Shown here: positions 15,293-23,299 of the stretch, one piece after another
Layout: every line of letters begins with the position of its first letter
Numbering within the stretch: position 1 is the first letter of the stretch
Assembly: GCA_900555855.1 (NCBI GenBank)
Contig: USML01000005.1
Span: 1 to 32,637 of the forward strand
DNA from: an uncultured Eubacteriales bacterium
Lineage (GTDB): Bacteria; Bacillota; Clostridia; Oscillospirales; Butyricicoccaceae
Reading direction: 5' to 3'
DNA length: 32,637 nt
Made by a program: the position numbers and the translations under genes
Notes under the pieces: model-generated
Seen by the model: the letters and a program-made list of their open reading frames with translations, nothing else
The model's database searches: none
What the model was told of the DNA's origin: nothing

Positions 15293-16069
15293 ATGCTGAC
15301 TCCGCAGGAGATCCAGAACCAGAAATTCGAACGCACCGCCTTTGGCGTCCGCGGCTATGATATGGCCCAGGTGGACCAGTTTCTGGACGAGCTGTTCAAC
15401 GATTATTCTTCGCTTTATAAGGAAAACGCCGCGCTGAAGACCAAGATGCGGGTGCTGGTGGACAAGATCGAGGAATACCGCACCGTGGACGAGGAGATGC
15501 GCAAGGCGCTTTACAACGCGCAGGTGGCGGCCAAGGATACCGTTACCCGGGCCCAGTGCGAGGCAGACCGCATTCTGCAGTCCGCCCGCAGCGGCGCTTC
15601 CCAGCATGTCACCGACCTGAAGGAGGAGACGGCCCGGGCGGAGGAACGCCTGAAGATCGCCAAGCGCAACAATCTGGCCTATGTGGAAAAGATCCGCCGG
15701 GCCATGGAGCAGAGCATCCGTCAGCTGGAGCAGGTGATGGAGCTTTCGTCTCAGCAGGAGCCTGCCGCCCAGCCTGCCGATCCGCCTGCGGCGCCCCAGC
15801 CCGCTTCCCGGCCTGCGCAGCCGGAGCCGGCGCCTGCCCCGGCGCAGCCTGCTCCGGCGGAGGACCGCCCGGTGACGCTGCCCGCTTCGGAGGAGGATGC
15901 CCGGCCCGTGGCGCTGGATCTGGAGCCGCCGCAGCCGGAGGAAAAGTCCGGCCCCAAGAGCGACACGGCCCGGATCTATGGCGACAGCCCCTTTACGCCC
16001 AAGCCCCGGTTTGACTTTACCGATATGCGCTTCGGCAAAAACTATGAGAACACGGAAGATAACAAATAA
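15293..16069 (+). CDS. divIVA: DivIVA cell division / polarity protein
   Basis: The 258-residue product starts with the DivIVA N-terminal domain: MLTPQEIQNQKFERTAFGVRGYDMAQVDQFLDEL, where the R-G-Y-D-x-x-x-V-D-x-F-L pattern is diagnostic and the loop before it senses curved membrane. A coiled coil follows to about 150 (heptads through KENAALKTKMRVLVDKIEEYRTVDEEMRKAL and later). Residues about 154-200 form an Ala/Pro/Gln-rich disordered linker, and a short conserved-looking tail (FTPKPRFDFTDMRFGKNYEN) ends the protein. By family it gathers at the septum and poles and recruits division or chromosome partners. GGGGG lies nine bases before the ATG. It is 16 bases from ileS, so the two are very likely cotranscribed. 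Confidence 0.95.
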   Translation: MLTPQEIQNQKFERTAFGVRGYDMAQVDQFLDELFNDYSSLYKENAALKTKMRVLVDKIEEYRTVDEEMRKALYNAQVAAKDTVTRAQCEADRILQSARSGASQHVTDLKEETARAEERLKIAKRNNLAYVEKIRRAMEQSIRQLEQVMELSSQQEPAAQPADPPAAPQPASRPAQPEPAPAPAQPAPAEDRPVTLPASEEDARPVALDLEPPQPEEKSGPKSDTARIYGDSPFTPKPRFDFTDMRFGKNYENTEDNK

Positions 16070-16085
16070 CAGGAGATAAAGAATC

Positions 16086-18911
16086 ATGGCACTGGATTAC
16101 AAAGCAACGCTGAATATGCCCAAAAGCGGCTTTCCCATGCGGGCCGGTCTGCCCGCCCGGGAGCCGGAGATGCTGGAGCGCTGGAACAAGATCGATGTTT
16201 ACCGCCTTCTGATGGAGAAAAACGCGGACAAGCCCCGCTTCAGCCTGCACGACGGCTCGCCCTTTTCCAACGGCGACCTGCACATGGGCCACGCGCTGAA
16301 TAAGTCCATCAAGGATTTCGTGGTCCGCTCCTACGCGATGCGCGGCTATTACACGCCCTATATCCCCGGCTGGGATAACCACGGCATGCCCATCGAATCT
16401 GCCATCATCAAGAAAAACAAGCTGAATTATAAGGAAATGAGCATCCCGGAGTTCCGCTCCGCCTGCGAGGAATTTGCCCAGCACTATATCGATGTGCAGA
16501 GGAAGGGCTTCCGCCGCATGGGCGTCATCGGCGACTGGGAGCATCCCTATAAGACCATGGCTCCCGGCTTTGAGGCGGAGGAAGTCCGCATCTTCGGTGA
16601 GATGTTCAAAAAGGGATATATCTATAAGGGCAAAAAGCCAGTCTATTGGTGCTATACCGATGAGACCGCCCTGGCTGAAGCAGAGATCGAATACCAGAAC
16701 GATCCCTGTACGACCATCTTTGTCAAGTTTCCCATCAAGGATGACCAGGGTAAGCTGGCGCAGTATTGCGATCTGAGCCGCCTGTTCTTTGTAATCTGGA
16801 CCACCACCCCCTGGACCCTGCCCGGAAACCGGGCCATCTGTCTCAATGCCCGGCTGGAATACAGCCTGATCCAGGTGCCCTGCGGCGAGACCTATATCGT
16901 GGCCTCCGAGCTGGCGGAAAGCGTCTGCAAAGCCGCCGGCATCGACAGATATACCGAGCTTTGCCGTCTGCCCGGCTCTGCGTTTGAGCTGATGACCGCG
17001 AAGCATCCTCTGCTGGATCAGGTGGATTCCGTCATCCTCAACGGCGACCATGTAACGCTGGACGCCGGCTCCGGCTGCGTCCACACGGCCCCGGGCTTCG
17101 GCGCGGAGGACTATTTCATCTGCATGGAATATAACCGTCAGGGCAAGGCCAACATCGAGATCGCCGTCCCTGTCAATGAAAAAGGCGTCATGACCGACGA
17201 GGTGTTCAACGGCGTCCATATCTCCAAGGCCAACGACTTCGTCCTGCCCAAGCTGCAGGAGACCGGCGCGCTGCTGGCCAGCGAGGACATCGTCCATTCC
17301 TATCCCCATTGCTGGCGCTGCAAAAAGCCCGTGATCTTCCGGGCCACCTCCCAGTGGTTCTGCTCCGTGGATTCCTTCAAGGCCGAGGCCTGCGCCGCCA
17401 CGGAGGAGGTGCGCTGGGTCCCCGAATGGGGCAAGGATCGGATCCAGTCCATGATCCGGGAGCGCAACGACTGGTGCATCTCCCGCCAGCGGAAATGGGG
17501 CCTGCCCATCCCGGTGTTCTACTGCGAGGACTGCGGCAAGCCCATCTGCACCGACGAGACCATCGACGCCATCTCCAAGCTCTTTGCGGCGGAGGGCTCC
17601 AACGCCTGGTTCGCCAGAGAGGCCTCCCAGATCCTGCCCCAGGGCTTTGCCTGCCCCCACTGCGGCAGCAAGCAGGGCTTCCGCAAGGAAAGCGACACGC
17701 TGGACGGCTGGTTTGACTCCGGCTCCTCCCATTTCGCTTCCATGCAGCGGGATCAGGGCTTCTGGCCGGCGGATATGTATCTGGAGGGCCTGGATCAGTA
17801 TCGCGGCTGGTTCCAGAGCTCGCTGCTCACCGCCGTCGGCGCGCTGGGCAAGGGCGCGCCCTTCCGTCAGTGCCTGACCCATGGCTGGACCGTGGACGGC
17901 GAAGGCCGCGCCATGCACAAGAGCCTGGGCAACGGCATGGATCCCAACGAGATCATCCAGAAATACGGCGCGGATATGCTCCGTCTGTGGGCCGGCTCCG
18001 CCGACTACCATGTGGATGTCCGCTGCTCCGACAATATCTTCAAGCAGCTGAGCCAGAACTATCTGAAGTTCCGCAACACGGCGAAATATATGCTGGACAA
18101 TCTGGTAGGCTTCGATCCGGACGCCTTGGTAAAGCCGGAGGAGCTGCTGCCGCTGGACCGCTGGGCCATCACCCGCCTGAACCAGCTCACCGCCACGGCC
18201 CTGAAGGCCTATGATAACTATGAATTCCATGTGATTTCCCACGCCATCAATGATTTCTGTGTGGTGGATCTGTCCAGCTTCTATCTGGATATTATTAAGG
18301 ACCGCCTGTATTGCGACGGCGAAGCCAGCCGGAGCCGCCGCTCCGCCCAGACGGCGCTGTATCTGATCCTGGACACCATGACCCGTCTGTTTGCGCCCAT
18401 CCTGGCCTTTACCTGTGATGAGATCTGGCAGGCCATGCCCCATCGGAAGGAAGACGATGTGCGCAACATCCTGCTGAATCCCTTTAACCCCGCCTTTGCG
18501 GAATATGCCCTGAGCCAGGAGGAAATGGATAAGTGGGCTGCGCTGGAGCAGCTGCGGGACGGCGTCAATGCTGCACTGGAGGCCGCCCGTGCCGCCAAGA
18601 GGATCGGCAAGGCGCTGGAGGCGCATGTTACGCTGGCTGCCGATGATACCGGCAGGGCTGCGCTGGAAGCCATCCGGAAGGACTTTGGCGAGCAGTGGGC
18701 CGATCTGTTCATTGTCTCCGATGTGGAGGTGACGGAGGATCCGGCAGTCTTTGCTGCCGCGGCGGAAACACCGGTGGCAGGCGTTCGCGTGGCTGTCTCC
18801 GAGGCGCGCGGCGTTAAGTGCCCCCGTTGCTGGAAGCATACCGCCTCTCAACGGGAGGACGGCCTGTGCGCACGCTGCGCCGCCGTCATTGCAGAGCAGC
18901 TGGAAGAATAA
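16086..18911 (+). CDS. ileS: Isoleucyl-tRNA synthetase
   Basis: IleRS charges tRNA-Ile and hydrolyses misactivated valine. The 941-residue product is a full-length bacterial type I enzyme: HMGH at 66-69 (HIGH signature), GWDNHGMPIES, the CP1 editing domain with WTTTPWTLPGN and HTAPGFGAEDY, the WCISRQRKWGLPIPVFYC segment and DGWFDSGSSH, the second ATP signature at 609-613, the anticodon-binding helices, and a C-terminal zinc finger with Cys912, Cys915, Cys928 and Cys931. The second signature reads AMHKS where KMSKS is usual; the second lysine and KSLGN are kept. It begins 16 bases after divIVA, and no T-box leader can fit, so it is not controlled by the usual tRNA-sensing leader at this position. 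Arginine codons favour CGC, as expected for a well-expressed gene. Confidence 0.97.
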   Translation: MALDYKATLNMPKSGFPMRAGLPAREPEMLERWNKIDVYRLLMEKNADKPRFSLHDGSPFSNGDLHMGHALNKSIKDFVVRSYAMRGYYTPYIPGWDNHGMPIESAIIKKNKLNYKEMSIPEFRSACEEFAQHYIDVQRKGFRRMGVIGDWEHPYKTMAPGFEAEEVRIFGEMFKKGYIYKGKKPVYWCYTDETALAEAEIEYQNDPCTTIFVKFPIKDDQGKLAQYCDLSRLFFVIWTTTPWTLPGNRAICLNARLEYSLIQVPCGETYIVASELAESVCKAAGIDRYTELCRLPGSAFELMTAKHPLLDQVDSVILNGDHVTLDAGSGCVHTAPGFGAEDYFICMEYNRQGKANIEIAVPVNEKGVMTDEVFNGVHISKANDFVLPKLQETGALLASEDIVHSYPHCWRCKKPVIFRATSQWFCSVDSFKAEACAATEEVRWVPEWGKDRIQSMIRERNDWCISRQRKWGLPIPVFYCEDCGKPICTDETIDAISKLFAAEGSNAWFAREASQILPQGFACPHCGSKQGFRKESDTLDGWFDSGSSHFASMQRDQGFWPADMYLEGLDQYRGWFQSSLLTAVGALGKGAPFRQCLTHGWTVDGEGRAMHKSLGNGMDPNEIIQKYGADMLRLWAGSADYHVDVRCSDNIFKQLSQNYLKFRNTAKYMLDNLVGFDPDALVKPEELLPLDRWAITRLNQLTATALKAYDNYEFHVISHAINDFCVVDLSSFYLDIIKDRLYCDGEASRSRRSAQTALYLILDTMTRLFAPILAFTCDEIWQAMPHRKEDDVRNILLNPFNPAFAEYALSQEEMDKWAALEQLRDGVNAALEAARAAKRIGKALEAHVTLAADDTGRAALEAIRKDFGEQWADLFIVSDVEVTEDPAVFAAAAETPVAGVRVAVSEARGVKCPRCWKHTASQREDGLCARCAAVIAEQLEE

Positions 18912-18937
18912 GCAAACCCGGGTATATCGAAAACCAA

Positions 18938-18965
18938 GACCCGATCTCAGGCATGAGATCGGGTC
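18938..18965 (+). terminator. Perfect 12-bp hairpin after ileS
   Basis: GACCCGATCTCA (18938-18949) pairs perfectly with 18954-18965 around GGCA, 27 bases past the ileS stop. No T-run follows, so termination is only probable. The rest of the 267-base gap to pyrH (to 19178) holds the weak promoter below and no convincing gene or RNA. Confidence 0.6.
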
Positions 18966-19102
18966 AACTTATCAAAAAGCCCGCGAAAATGCAGATGTTT
19001 CCCTCCTGCGCCTGCGGCAGCATAAAACAGCGGAAGCACACGGAACGGCGGTTCGTCCAAGCCCTCTCCCTGTAACTTTTTTCGAAATTTGCGGGAAAAG
19101 GC

Positions 19103-19131
19103 TTCCAAAATGGCGGAGAATATAGTAAAAT
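19103..19131 (+). promoter_or_regulatory. Weak candidate promoter of pyrH
   Basis: TTCCAA (19103-19108) and TAAAAT (19126-19131) are spaced by 17 bases in an A-rich stretch about 48 bases above pyrH. The -35 box matches only three of six positions. A promoter somewhere here is expected after the ileS hairpin. Confidence 0.35.
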
Positions 19132-19178
19132 ACAAAGGCAAAAGAGCGCAGAAAATAAAAGAAATCAGGTGCAGATAG

Positions 19179-19901
19179 ATGGAGACTCCCAAATATCGGC
19201 GCATCCTGCTGAAGATCAGCGGCGAAGCGCTGGCCGGCGACAAAAAGACCGGCCTGGATTTTCCCACCCTCCACAGCGTGGCGGAAGCCATCGGCGAGTG
19301 CGTCCGGAGCGGCGCGCAGATCGGTCTGGTGGTGGGCGGCGGCAACTTCTGGCGCGGCGTGAAAAACGGCGAGGGCCGGATCGAGCGTTCCCGGGCGGAT
19401 CAGATGGGCATGCTTGCCACCACCATGAATGCGCTGGCCCTCTGCGATGTGCTGGAGCAGCATGAGATCCCTGCGGTGGTGCAGACCGCGCTGGATATCA
19501 CCCGCATTTCCGAAGCATATAATCAGGTGAATGCCGTGCATCATCTGGAGCAGGGGACGGTGGTCATCTTTGCCTGCGGCAGCGGCTGCCCCTATTTTTC
19601 CACCGATACGGCGGCAGCTCTCCCGGCGGCGGAGATCCATGCGGATGCTATTCTGCTGGCGAAAAATATTGACGGCGTTTATGATGCCGACCCGGCCAGA
19701 GTGCCCACGGCCAAGCGCTTTGACCGGATCTCCTACCGTGAGGTCCTGGCCCGCGGCTTGGGCGTGATGGATACTGCAGCCACGGCGCTGGCCATGGATA
19801 ACCATATCCCTCTGCTGGTCTTTGCGCTGAAGGATCCCAAAAATATCCGCCGGGTGCTCCTGGGGGAAGCCGTGGGGACCTATGTGGGCACGGATGTGTG
19901 A
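19179..19901 (+). CDS. pyrH: Uridylate kinase (UMP kinase) PyrH
   Basis: PyrH phosphorylates UMP to UDP, a step of pyrimidine nucleotide synthesis; bacterial PyrH is a hexamer of the amino acid kinase fold. The 240-residue product has RILLKISGEALAG (8-20), VVGGGNFWRG (51-60), RADQMGMLATTMNALAL (72-88), STDTAAAL (141-148) and DGVYDADPA (165-173). Two positions in the usually strict block GTGNPFFTTDTAALRA differ: residues 134-138 are GSGCP (Cys for Asn) and residue 149 is Pro where Arg is usual. The fold motifs and length are otherwise complete. rpsB and tsf, which often precede pyrH, are not here. It starts an operon running to polC, with an extra promoter before frr. Confidence 0.95.
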   Translation: METPKYRRILLKISGEALAGDKKTGLDFPTLHSVAEAIGECVRSGAQIGLVVGGGNFWRGVKNGEGRIERSRADQMGMLATTMNALALCDVLEQHEIPAVVQTALDITRISEAYNQVNAVHHLEQGTVVIFACGSGCPYFSTDTAAALPAAEIHADAILLAKNIDGVYDADPARVPTAKRFDRISYREVLARGLGVMDTAATALAMDNHIPLLVFALKDPKNIRRVLLGEAVGTYVGTDV

Positions 19902-19913
19902 CCGGCAGGCAGC

Positions 19914-19941
19914 TTGAACCTTTGATCTCAATTTTTATAAT
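19914..19941 (+). promoter_or_regulatory. Internal promoter between pyrH and frr
   Basis: TTGAAC (19914-19919) and a perfect TATAAT (19936-19941) are spaced by 16 bases in the 58-base gap. The predicted start near 19948 would give a very short leader, nearly at the GGAGG of frr (19949-19953), which weakens the call; the boxes themselves are good. Confidence 0.5.
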
Positions 19942-19959
19942 CATAACGGAGGTGCGTTT

Positions 19960-20514
19960 ATGAATCCGAAATGCGAACCCTATCAGGTGAAAATGGAAAA
20001 ATCCATCGAAGTCATGAAGCAAGATTTCAACACCATCCGTGCCGGCCGCGCCAATGCGGCTGTCCTGGACAAAATCACGGTCGATTATTACGGCACGGCC
20101 ACGCCCATTCAGCAGATCGCATCCATCTCCACGCCGGAGCCCCGGATGCTTTCCATCCAGCCCTGGGATGCCAGCGCGCTGAAGCTCATTGAAAAGGCCA
20201 TTCTGGCCTCTGACCTGGGCATCAATCCTACCAACGACGGCAAGGTCATTCGCCTGCTGTTCCCCCAGCTGACGGAGGAGCGCCGCCGGGATCTGATCAA
20301 GAGCGTGAAGAAGATGACGGAGGACACCAAGGTGGCCATCCGCAATGTGCGCCGGGAAGCGCTGGAAACCTTCAAAAAGCAGCAGAAGGCCTCGGAGATT
20401 ACCGAGGACGATTTGAAGGCGCTGGAGAAGGATATGCAGGAGCTGACGGATAAGCACTGCAAGCTGGCCGACGGGGAATCCGCCAAAAAGGAGCAGGAGC
20501 TGCTGGCCATCTGA
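19960..20514 (+). CDS. frr: Ribosome recycling factor
   Basis: RRF splits post-termination ribosomes together with EF-G. The 184-residue product is a normal-length, tRNA-shaped RRF: the three-helix bundle begins KMEKSIEVMKQDFNTIRAGRANAAVLD, with the invariant R-A-G-R-A at about 28-32, then the small domain with DKITVDYYGTATPIQQIASISTPEPRMLSIQPWD, and returns to helix in IRLLFPQLTEERRRDLIKSVKKMTEDTKVAIRNVRREA. GGAGGTG precedes the ATG. The pyrH-frr-uppS-cdsA order is widely conserved and supports the call. A strong hairpin lies between this gene and uppS. Confidence 0.97.
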   Translation: MNPKCEPYQVKMEKSIEVMKQDFNTIRAGRANAAVLDKITVDYYGTATPIQQIASISTPEPRMLSIQPWDASALKLIEKAILASDLGINPTNDGKVIRLLFPQLTEERRRDLIKSVKKMTEDTKVAIRNVRREALETFKKQQKASEITEDDLKALEKDMQELTDKHCKLADGESAKKEQELLAI

Positions 20515-20533
20515 ACAGAACAGGATCACAAGG

Positions 20534-20562
20534 AGAGGGCGGCGCAGGGCGCCGCCCTCTTT
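20534..20562 (+). terminator. GC-rich hairpin between frr and uppS
   Basis: AGAGGGCGGCGC (20534-20545) pairs perfectly with 20549-20560 around AGG, with only three T after the stem. A partial terminator would let frr be made in excess over the lipid and replication genes downstream. No separate promoter for uppS is seen in the 13 bases left. Confidence 0.65.
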
Positions 20563-20575
20563 CCAAGGAGCGTAT

Positions 20576-21316
20576 ATGCTGTTTCAAAAAAAGAAAAAAC
20601 TGCCCGCACCGGATCGGGCGCAGCTGCCCCGGCACATTGCCGTGGTTATGGACGGCAATGGCCGCTGGGCCCAGAAGCGGGGCTTGCCTCGCACGGTCGG
20701 CCATTCCGCCGGCAGCGAGACCTTTCAAAAGGACGCGGAATACCTTTCCGATCTGGGCATTGAATATTTTACCGTTTATGCTTTTTCCACGGAAAACTGG
20801 AAGCGCCCGCCGGAGGAGGTGCAGGAGATCCTGCGCCTATTGGAAAAATACTTGCACAAGGCCATCCGGGAGATGCGGGAAAAGAATATTCGCCTTCAGT
20901 TTTTTGGTGATCTGACGCCCTTTTCCCAGGAGCTGCGGGCGCTGATCGACGAAACCAACGCCATCTCCCGCACCACCACCGGCATGCTGGTGAGCGTCTG
21001 CCTGAATTACGGCGGACGGGCGGAGCTGGTGCGGGCGGCCCGCCTGCTGGCGGAGCAGTGCGCCGCAGGGACGCTTTCGCCCGAAGAGATCGACGAAGCG
21101 CGGTTTTCCGGCTGTCTGTATTCTGCGGACATTCCGGATCCGGATCTGATGATCCGTCCCGGCGGAGAGATGCGGCTGTCTAATTTTCTTCTATGGCAAA
21201 ACGCCTATACGGAGTTTTATTTTTCCGATGTGCTGTGGCCGGATTTTGATGAGCGGCAGATGGATGCCGCCATCCTGGCCTATCAGCAGCGGAAGCGGAG
21301 ATTTGGAGGTATCTGA
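20576..21316 (+). CDS. uppS: Undecaprenyl diphosphate synthase
   Basis: UppS condenses eight isopentenyl units onto farnesyl diphosphate in cis to make the C55 lipid carrier for cell-wall synthesis. The 246-residue product has HIAVVMDGNGRWAQKRGLPR (20-39) with catalytic Asp26, Asn28 and Arg30, then GHSAGSE, TVYAFSTENWKRP, and near the C-terminus DLMIRPGGEMRLSNFLLWQ and YTEFYFSDVLWPDF. All are diagnostic of the cis-prenyltransferase family. The usual RTSGE is RPGGE here. AAGGAG lies before the ATG. Its isopentenyl substrate comes from the Dxr/IspG pathway encoded a few genes downstream, and cdsA begins three bases after its stop. Confidence 0.96.
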   Translation: MLFQKKKKLPAPDRAQLPRHIAVVMDGNGRWAQKRGLPRTVGHSAGSETFQKDAEYLSDLGIEYFTVYAFSTENWKRPPEEVQEILRLLEKYLHKAIREMREKNIRLQFFGDLTPFSQELRALIDETNAISRTTTGMLVSVCLNYGGRAELVRAARLLAEQCAAGTLSPEEIDEARFSGCLYSADIPDPDLMIRPGGEMRLSNFLLWQNAYTEFYFSDVLWPDFDERQMDAAILAYQQRKRRFGGI

Positions 21317-21319
21317 ACC

Positions 21320-22141
21320 ATGAAGACGCGTGTGATCACAGCCGTGGTAGCCATCGGCCTGTTTATCCCCCTGCTGTTTGTGCTGGACACGATCTGGCTG
21401 ACCCTGTTCTGGGGCTTTTTCTGCGCGGTGGGCGTCTGGGAGCTGCTTTACGCCACCCATTCCGTCCCCAAGCACCTGTTTTTGTATCTTTCCTGCGCCG
21501 CGGCCTTCTGCGTTCCGCTGGTGACCTCCCATGTGGAGAAGGGCCTTTTCGGCTTTCTGCTTGTGGCGACCCTGTATGCCATGGCGGCGCTGGCCTGTGC
21601 CGTGTTTGACCACAAGACCATCACCTACGATATGCTGGGCAAGGGCATGCTTGCGGCGCTGATCCTGCCGCTGATGTTTTCCTCCGTGCTGCGCATCCGC
21701 AACGGGGAAAACGGCGCGCTGCTGGTGCTGATGCCCTGGGTCACCGTTTGGGTCTGCGACAGCGCGGCCATGTTTGTGGGCCGGGCCATGGGCAAGCATA
21801 AGCTGGCGCCCTATGTGAGCCCAAAGAAGACGGTGGAGGGCTCGCTGGGCGGGCTGATCTTCGCCGTTCTGGTGTGCATTTTGTATGTCGTGATCCTGCG
21901 GCAGCGGTTTGGCGTGGAGATGGGCCTGCTGCCGGCCATCCTGTTCGGCGCAGTAGGCTCCTCCATGGGCCAGCTGGGCGATCTGAGCCTTTCTGTTATC
22001 AAGCGGGGCGCGGGCATCAAGGATTATGGAAAGATCTTCCCGGGCCACGGCGGCGTCTGGGACCGGTTCGACAGCATCACCTTTGCGGCGCCGCTGTTTG
22101 AGCTGCTTTATCAGCACATACTTCCGCGGATCGGCGGATAA
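21320..22141 (+). CDS. cdsA: Phosphatidate cytidylyltransferase CdsA
   Basis: CdsA makes CDP-diacylglycerol from phosphatidate and CTP, the branch point of phospholipid synthesis, in the cytoplasmic membrane. The 273-residue product is strongly hydrophobic, with about seven or eight membrane segments starting at the N-terminus (VITAVVAIGLFIPLLFVL). The signature region is present: CDSAAMFVGRAMGKHKLAPYVSPKKTVEGSLGG near the middle and GDLSLSVIKRGAGIKDYGKIFPGHGGVWDRFDS near the end, carrying the metal-binding aspartates. It is three bases downstream of uppS and three bases upstream of dxr, so translation is likely coupled across the three. Confidence 0.95.
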   Translation: MKTRVITAVVAIGLFIPLLFVLDTIWLTLFWGFFCAVGVWELLYATHSVPKHLFLYLSCAAAFCVPLVTSHVEKGLFGFLLVATLYAMAALACAVFDHKTITYDMLGKGMLAALILPLMFSSVLRIRNGENGALLVLMPWVTVWVCDSAAMFVGRAMGKHKLAPYVSPKKTVEGSLGGLIFAVLVCILYVVILRQRFGVEMGLLPAILFGAVGSSMGQLGDLSLSVIKRGAGIKDYGKIFPGHGGVWDRFDSITFAAPLFELLYQHILPRIGG

Positions 22142-22144
22142 ACT

Positions 22145-23287
22145 ATGATGAAGCGGATCGCGGTGATCGGCTCTACCGGCTCCATCGGCGTGCAGACGCT
22201 GGAGGTGGCGCTGGAGCGGGGCTATGAAGTAACGGCGCTGGCTGCCGGCAGCAGCATTGATCTGCTGGAGCAGCAGATCCTGCGGCACAGGCCCAGACTG
22301 GCGGCCGTGGGCAAGGAGGACCTGGCGGAGACTTTGCGGCGGCGACTAAAGGGCCGGTCGGAGACGAAGATCCTTTCCGGCCGGGAGGGCGTCTGCGCCT
22401 GCGCCGGAGCGGAGGAAGCGGAGCTGACGCTGAACGCCGTGGTGGGCATTGCCGGGCTGGCGCCCACGGTGGCGGCCATCCGGGCGAAAAAAACGCTGGC
22501 GCTGGCAAACAAGGAATCGCTGGTGTGCGCCGGGACGCTGGTGAACCGGCTGGCAAGGGAAAACGGCGTGGAGATCCTTCCTGTGGATTCGGAGCACAGC
22601 GCTATTTTTCAGTGTCTGCAGAGCAGCGCACCGGAGGAAGTGGAGCGGATCCTGCTGACGGCCTCCGGCGGGCCTTTTTTCGGAAAAACGGCAGAGGAAA
22701 TGGAGCATATGACACCGGCCCAGGCGCTGAAGCACCCCAGCTGGAGCATGGGCGCCAAGATCACGGTGGATTCTGCCACCATGATGAACAAGGGCTTTGA
22801 GATGATCGAGGCGCTGCACCTGTTTCATGTGCGGCCGGAGCAGATCCAGGTGCTGGTCCACCGGGAGAGCATCGTCCATTCGCTGGTGGAGTTTCGGGAC
22901 GGCAGCACGCTGGCTCAGCTCTCGCCGCCGGATATGCGTCTGCCCATCCAATATGCGGTGGACTATCCCCAGCGGCTGCCCTCCTGCCGGAAGCGGCTGG
23001 ATCTGGCGGCTGCGGGGAAGCTGAGCTTTGATCTGCCGGACGAAGCCGCCTTTCCTGCCATGGCCCTGTGCCGGGAGGCCATGGAGCGGGGCGGCAATCT
23101 GGGCGCTGCCATCAATGGCGCCAACGAGGCGGCTGTGGCGGCCTTTCTCCGGGAGGAGATCCCCTTCGGGGAGATCTATCGCCGGGTGGAGCGGGCGGCC
23201 CGGCAGACGCCTTTTGTGCAGGAGCCCTCTTTGGAGGACATTTACGAGACAGACCGCCTGGCAAGGGCGGCCGCGGCAAAACAGTAA
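22145..23287 (+). CDS. dxr: 1-deoxy-D-xylulose 5-phosphate reductoisomerase
   Basis: Dxr converts DXP to 2-C-methyl-D-erythritol 4-phosphate with NADPH and a divalent metal, the first committed step of the non-mevalonate isoprenoid pathway. The 380-residue product has the NADPH motif GSTGSIG (9-15), ALANKESLVCAG (119-130), the metal-binding PVDSEHSAIFQCL (147-159, Asp148 and Glu150), LTASGGPF, PSWSMGAKITVDSATMMNKG, HRESIVHSLVEF and GANEAAV. All catalytic parts are present and the length is normal. Two consecutive ATG codons stand at the start; either may be used. It is encoded in the same operon as IspG, a later enzyme of this pathway. Confidence 0.97.
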   Translation: MMKRIAVIGSTGSIGVQTLEVALERGYEVTALAAGSSIDLLEQQILRHRPRLAAVGKEDLAETLRRRLKGRSETKILSGREGVCACAGAEEAELTLNAVVGIAGLAPTVAAIRAKKTLALANKESLVCAGTLVNRLARENGVEILPVDSEHSAIFQCLQSSAPEEVERILLTASGGPFFGKTAEEMEHMTPAQALKHPSWSMGAKITVDSATMMNKGFEMIEALHLFHVRPEQIQVLVHRESIVHSLVEFRDGSTLAQLSPPDMRLPIQYAVDYPQRLPSCRKRLDLAAAGKLSFDLPDEAAFPAMALCREAMERGGNLGAAINGANEAAVAAFLREEIPFGEIYRRVERAARQTPFVQEPSLEDIYETDRLARAAAAKQ

Positions 23288-23299
23288 AAGGCGGTTTTT

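Noticed and set aside
15750..15880. Repetitive-looking GC-rich tract in divIVA
   Set aside because: It encodes an Ala/Pro/Gln linker; the bases do not form a regular tandem repeat and the frame is intact.
16070..16085. T-box leader before ileS
   Set aside because: Only 16 bases separate divIVA from ileS, so no leader RNA can fit there.
16017..18851. A 944-codon open frame antisense to ileS, and similar ones antisense to mutS (7165-9513) and polC (27211-29544)
   Set aside because: They mirror GC-rich codon bias of the genes on the other strand, give low-complexity Gly/Ala/His/Arg-rich products, and lack ribosome binding sites and motifs.
18751..19125. Open frame running from the end of ileS into the intergenic gap
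   Set aside because: It overlaps ileS in another frame, runs through the hairpin and has an Arg/Pro-rich product without family features.
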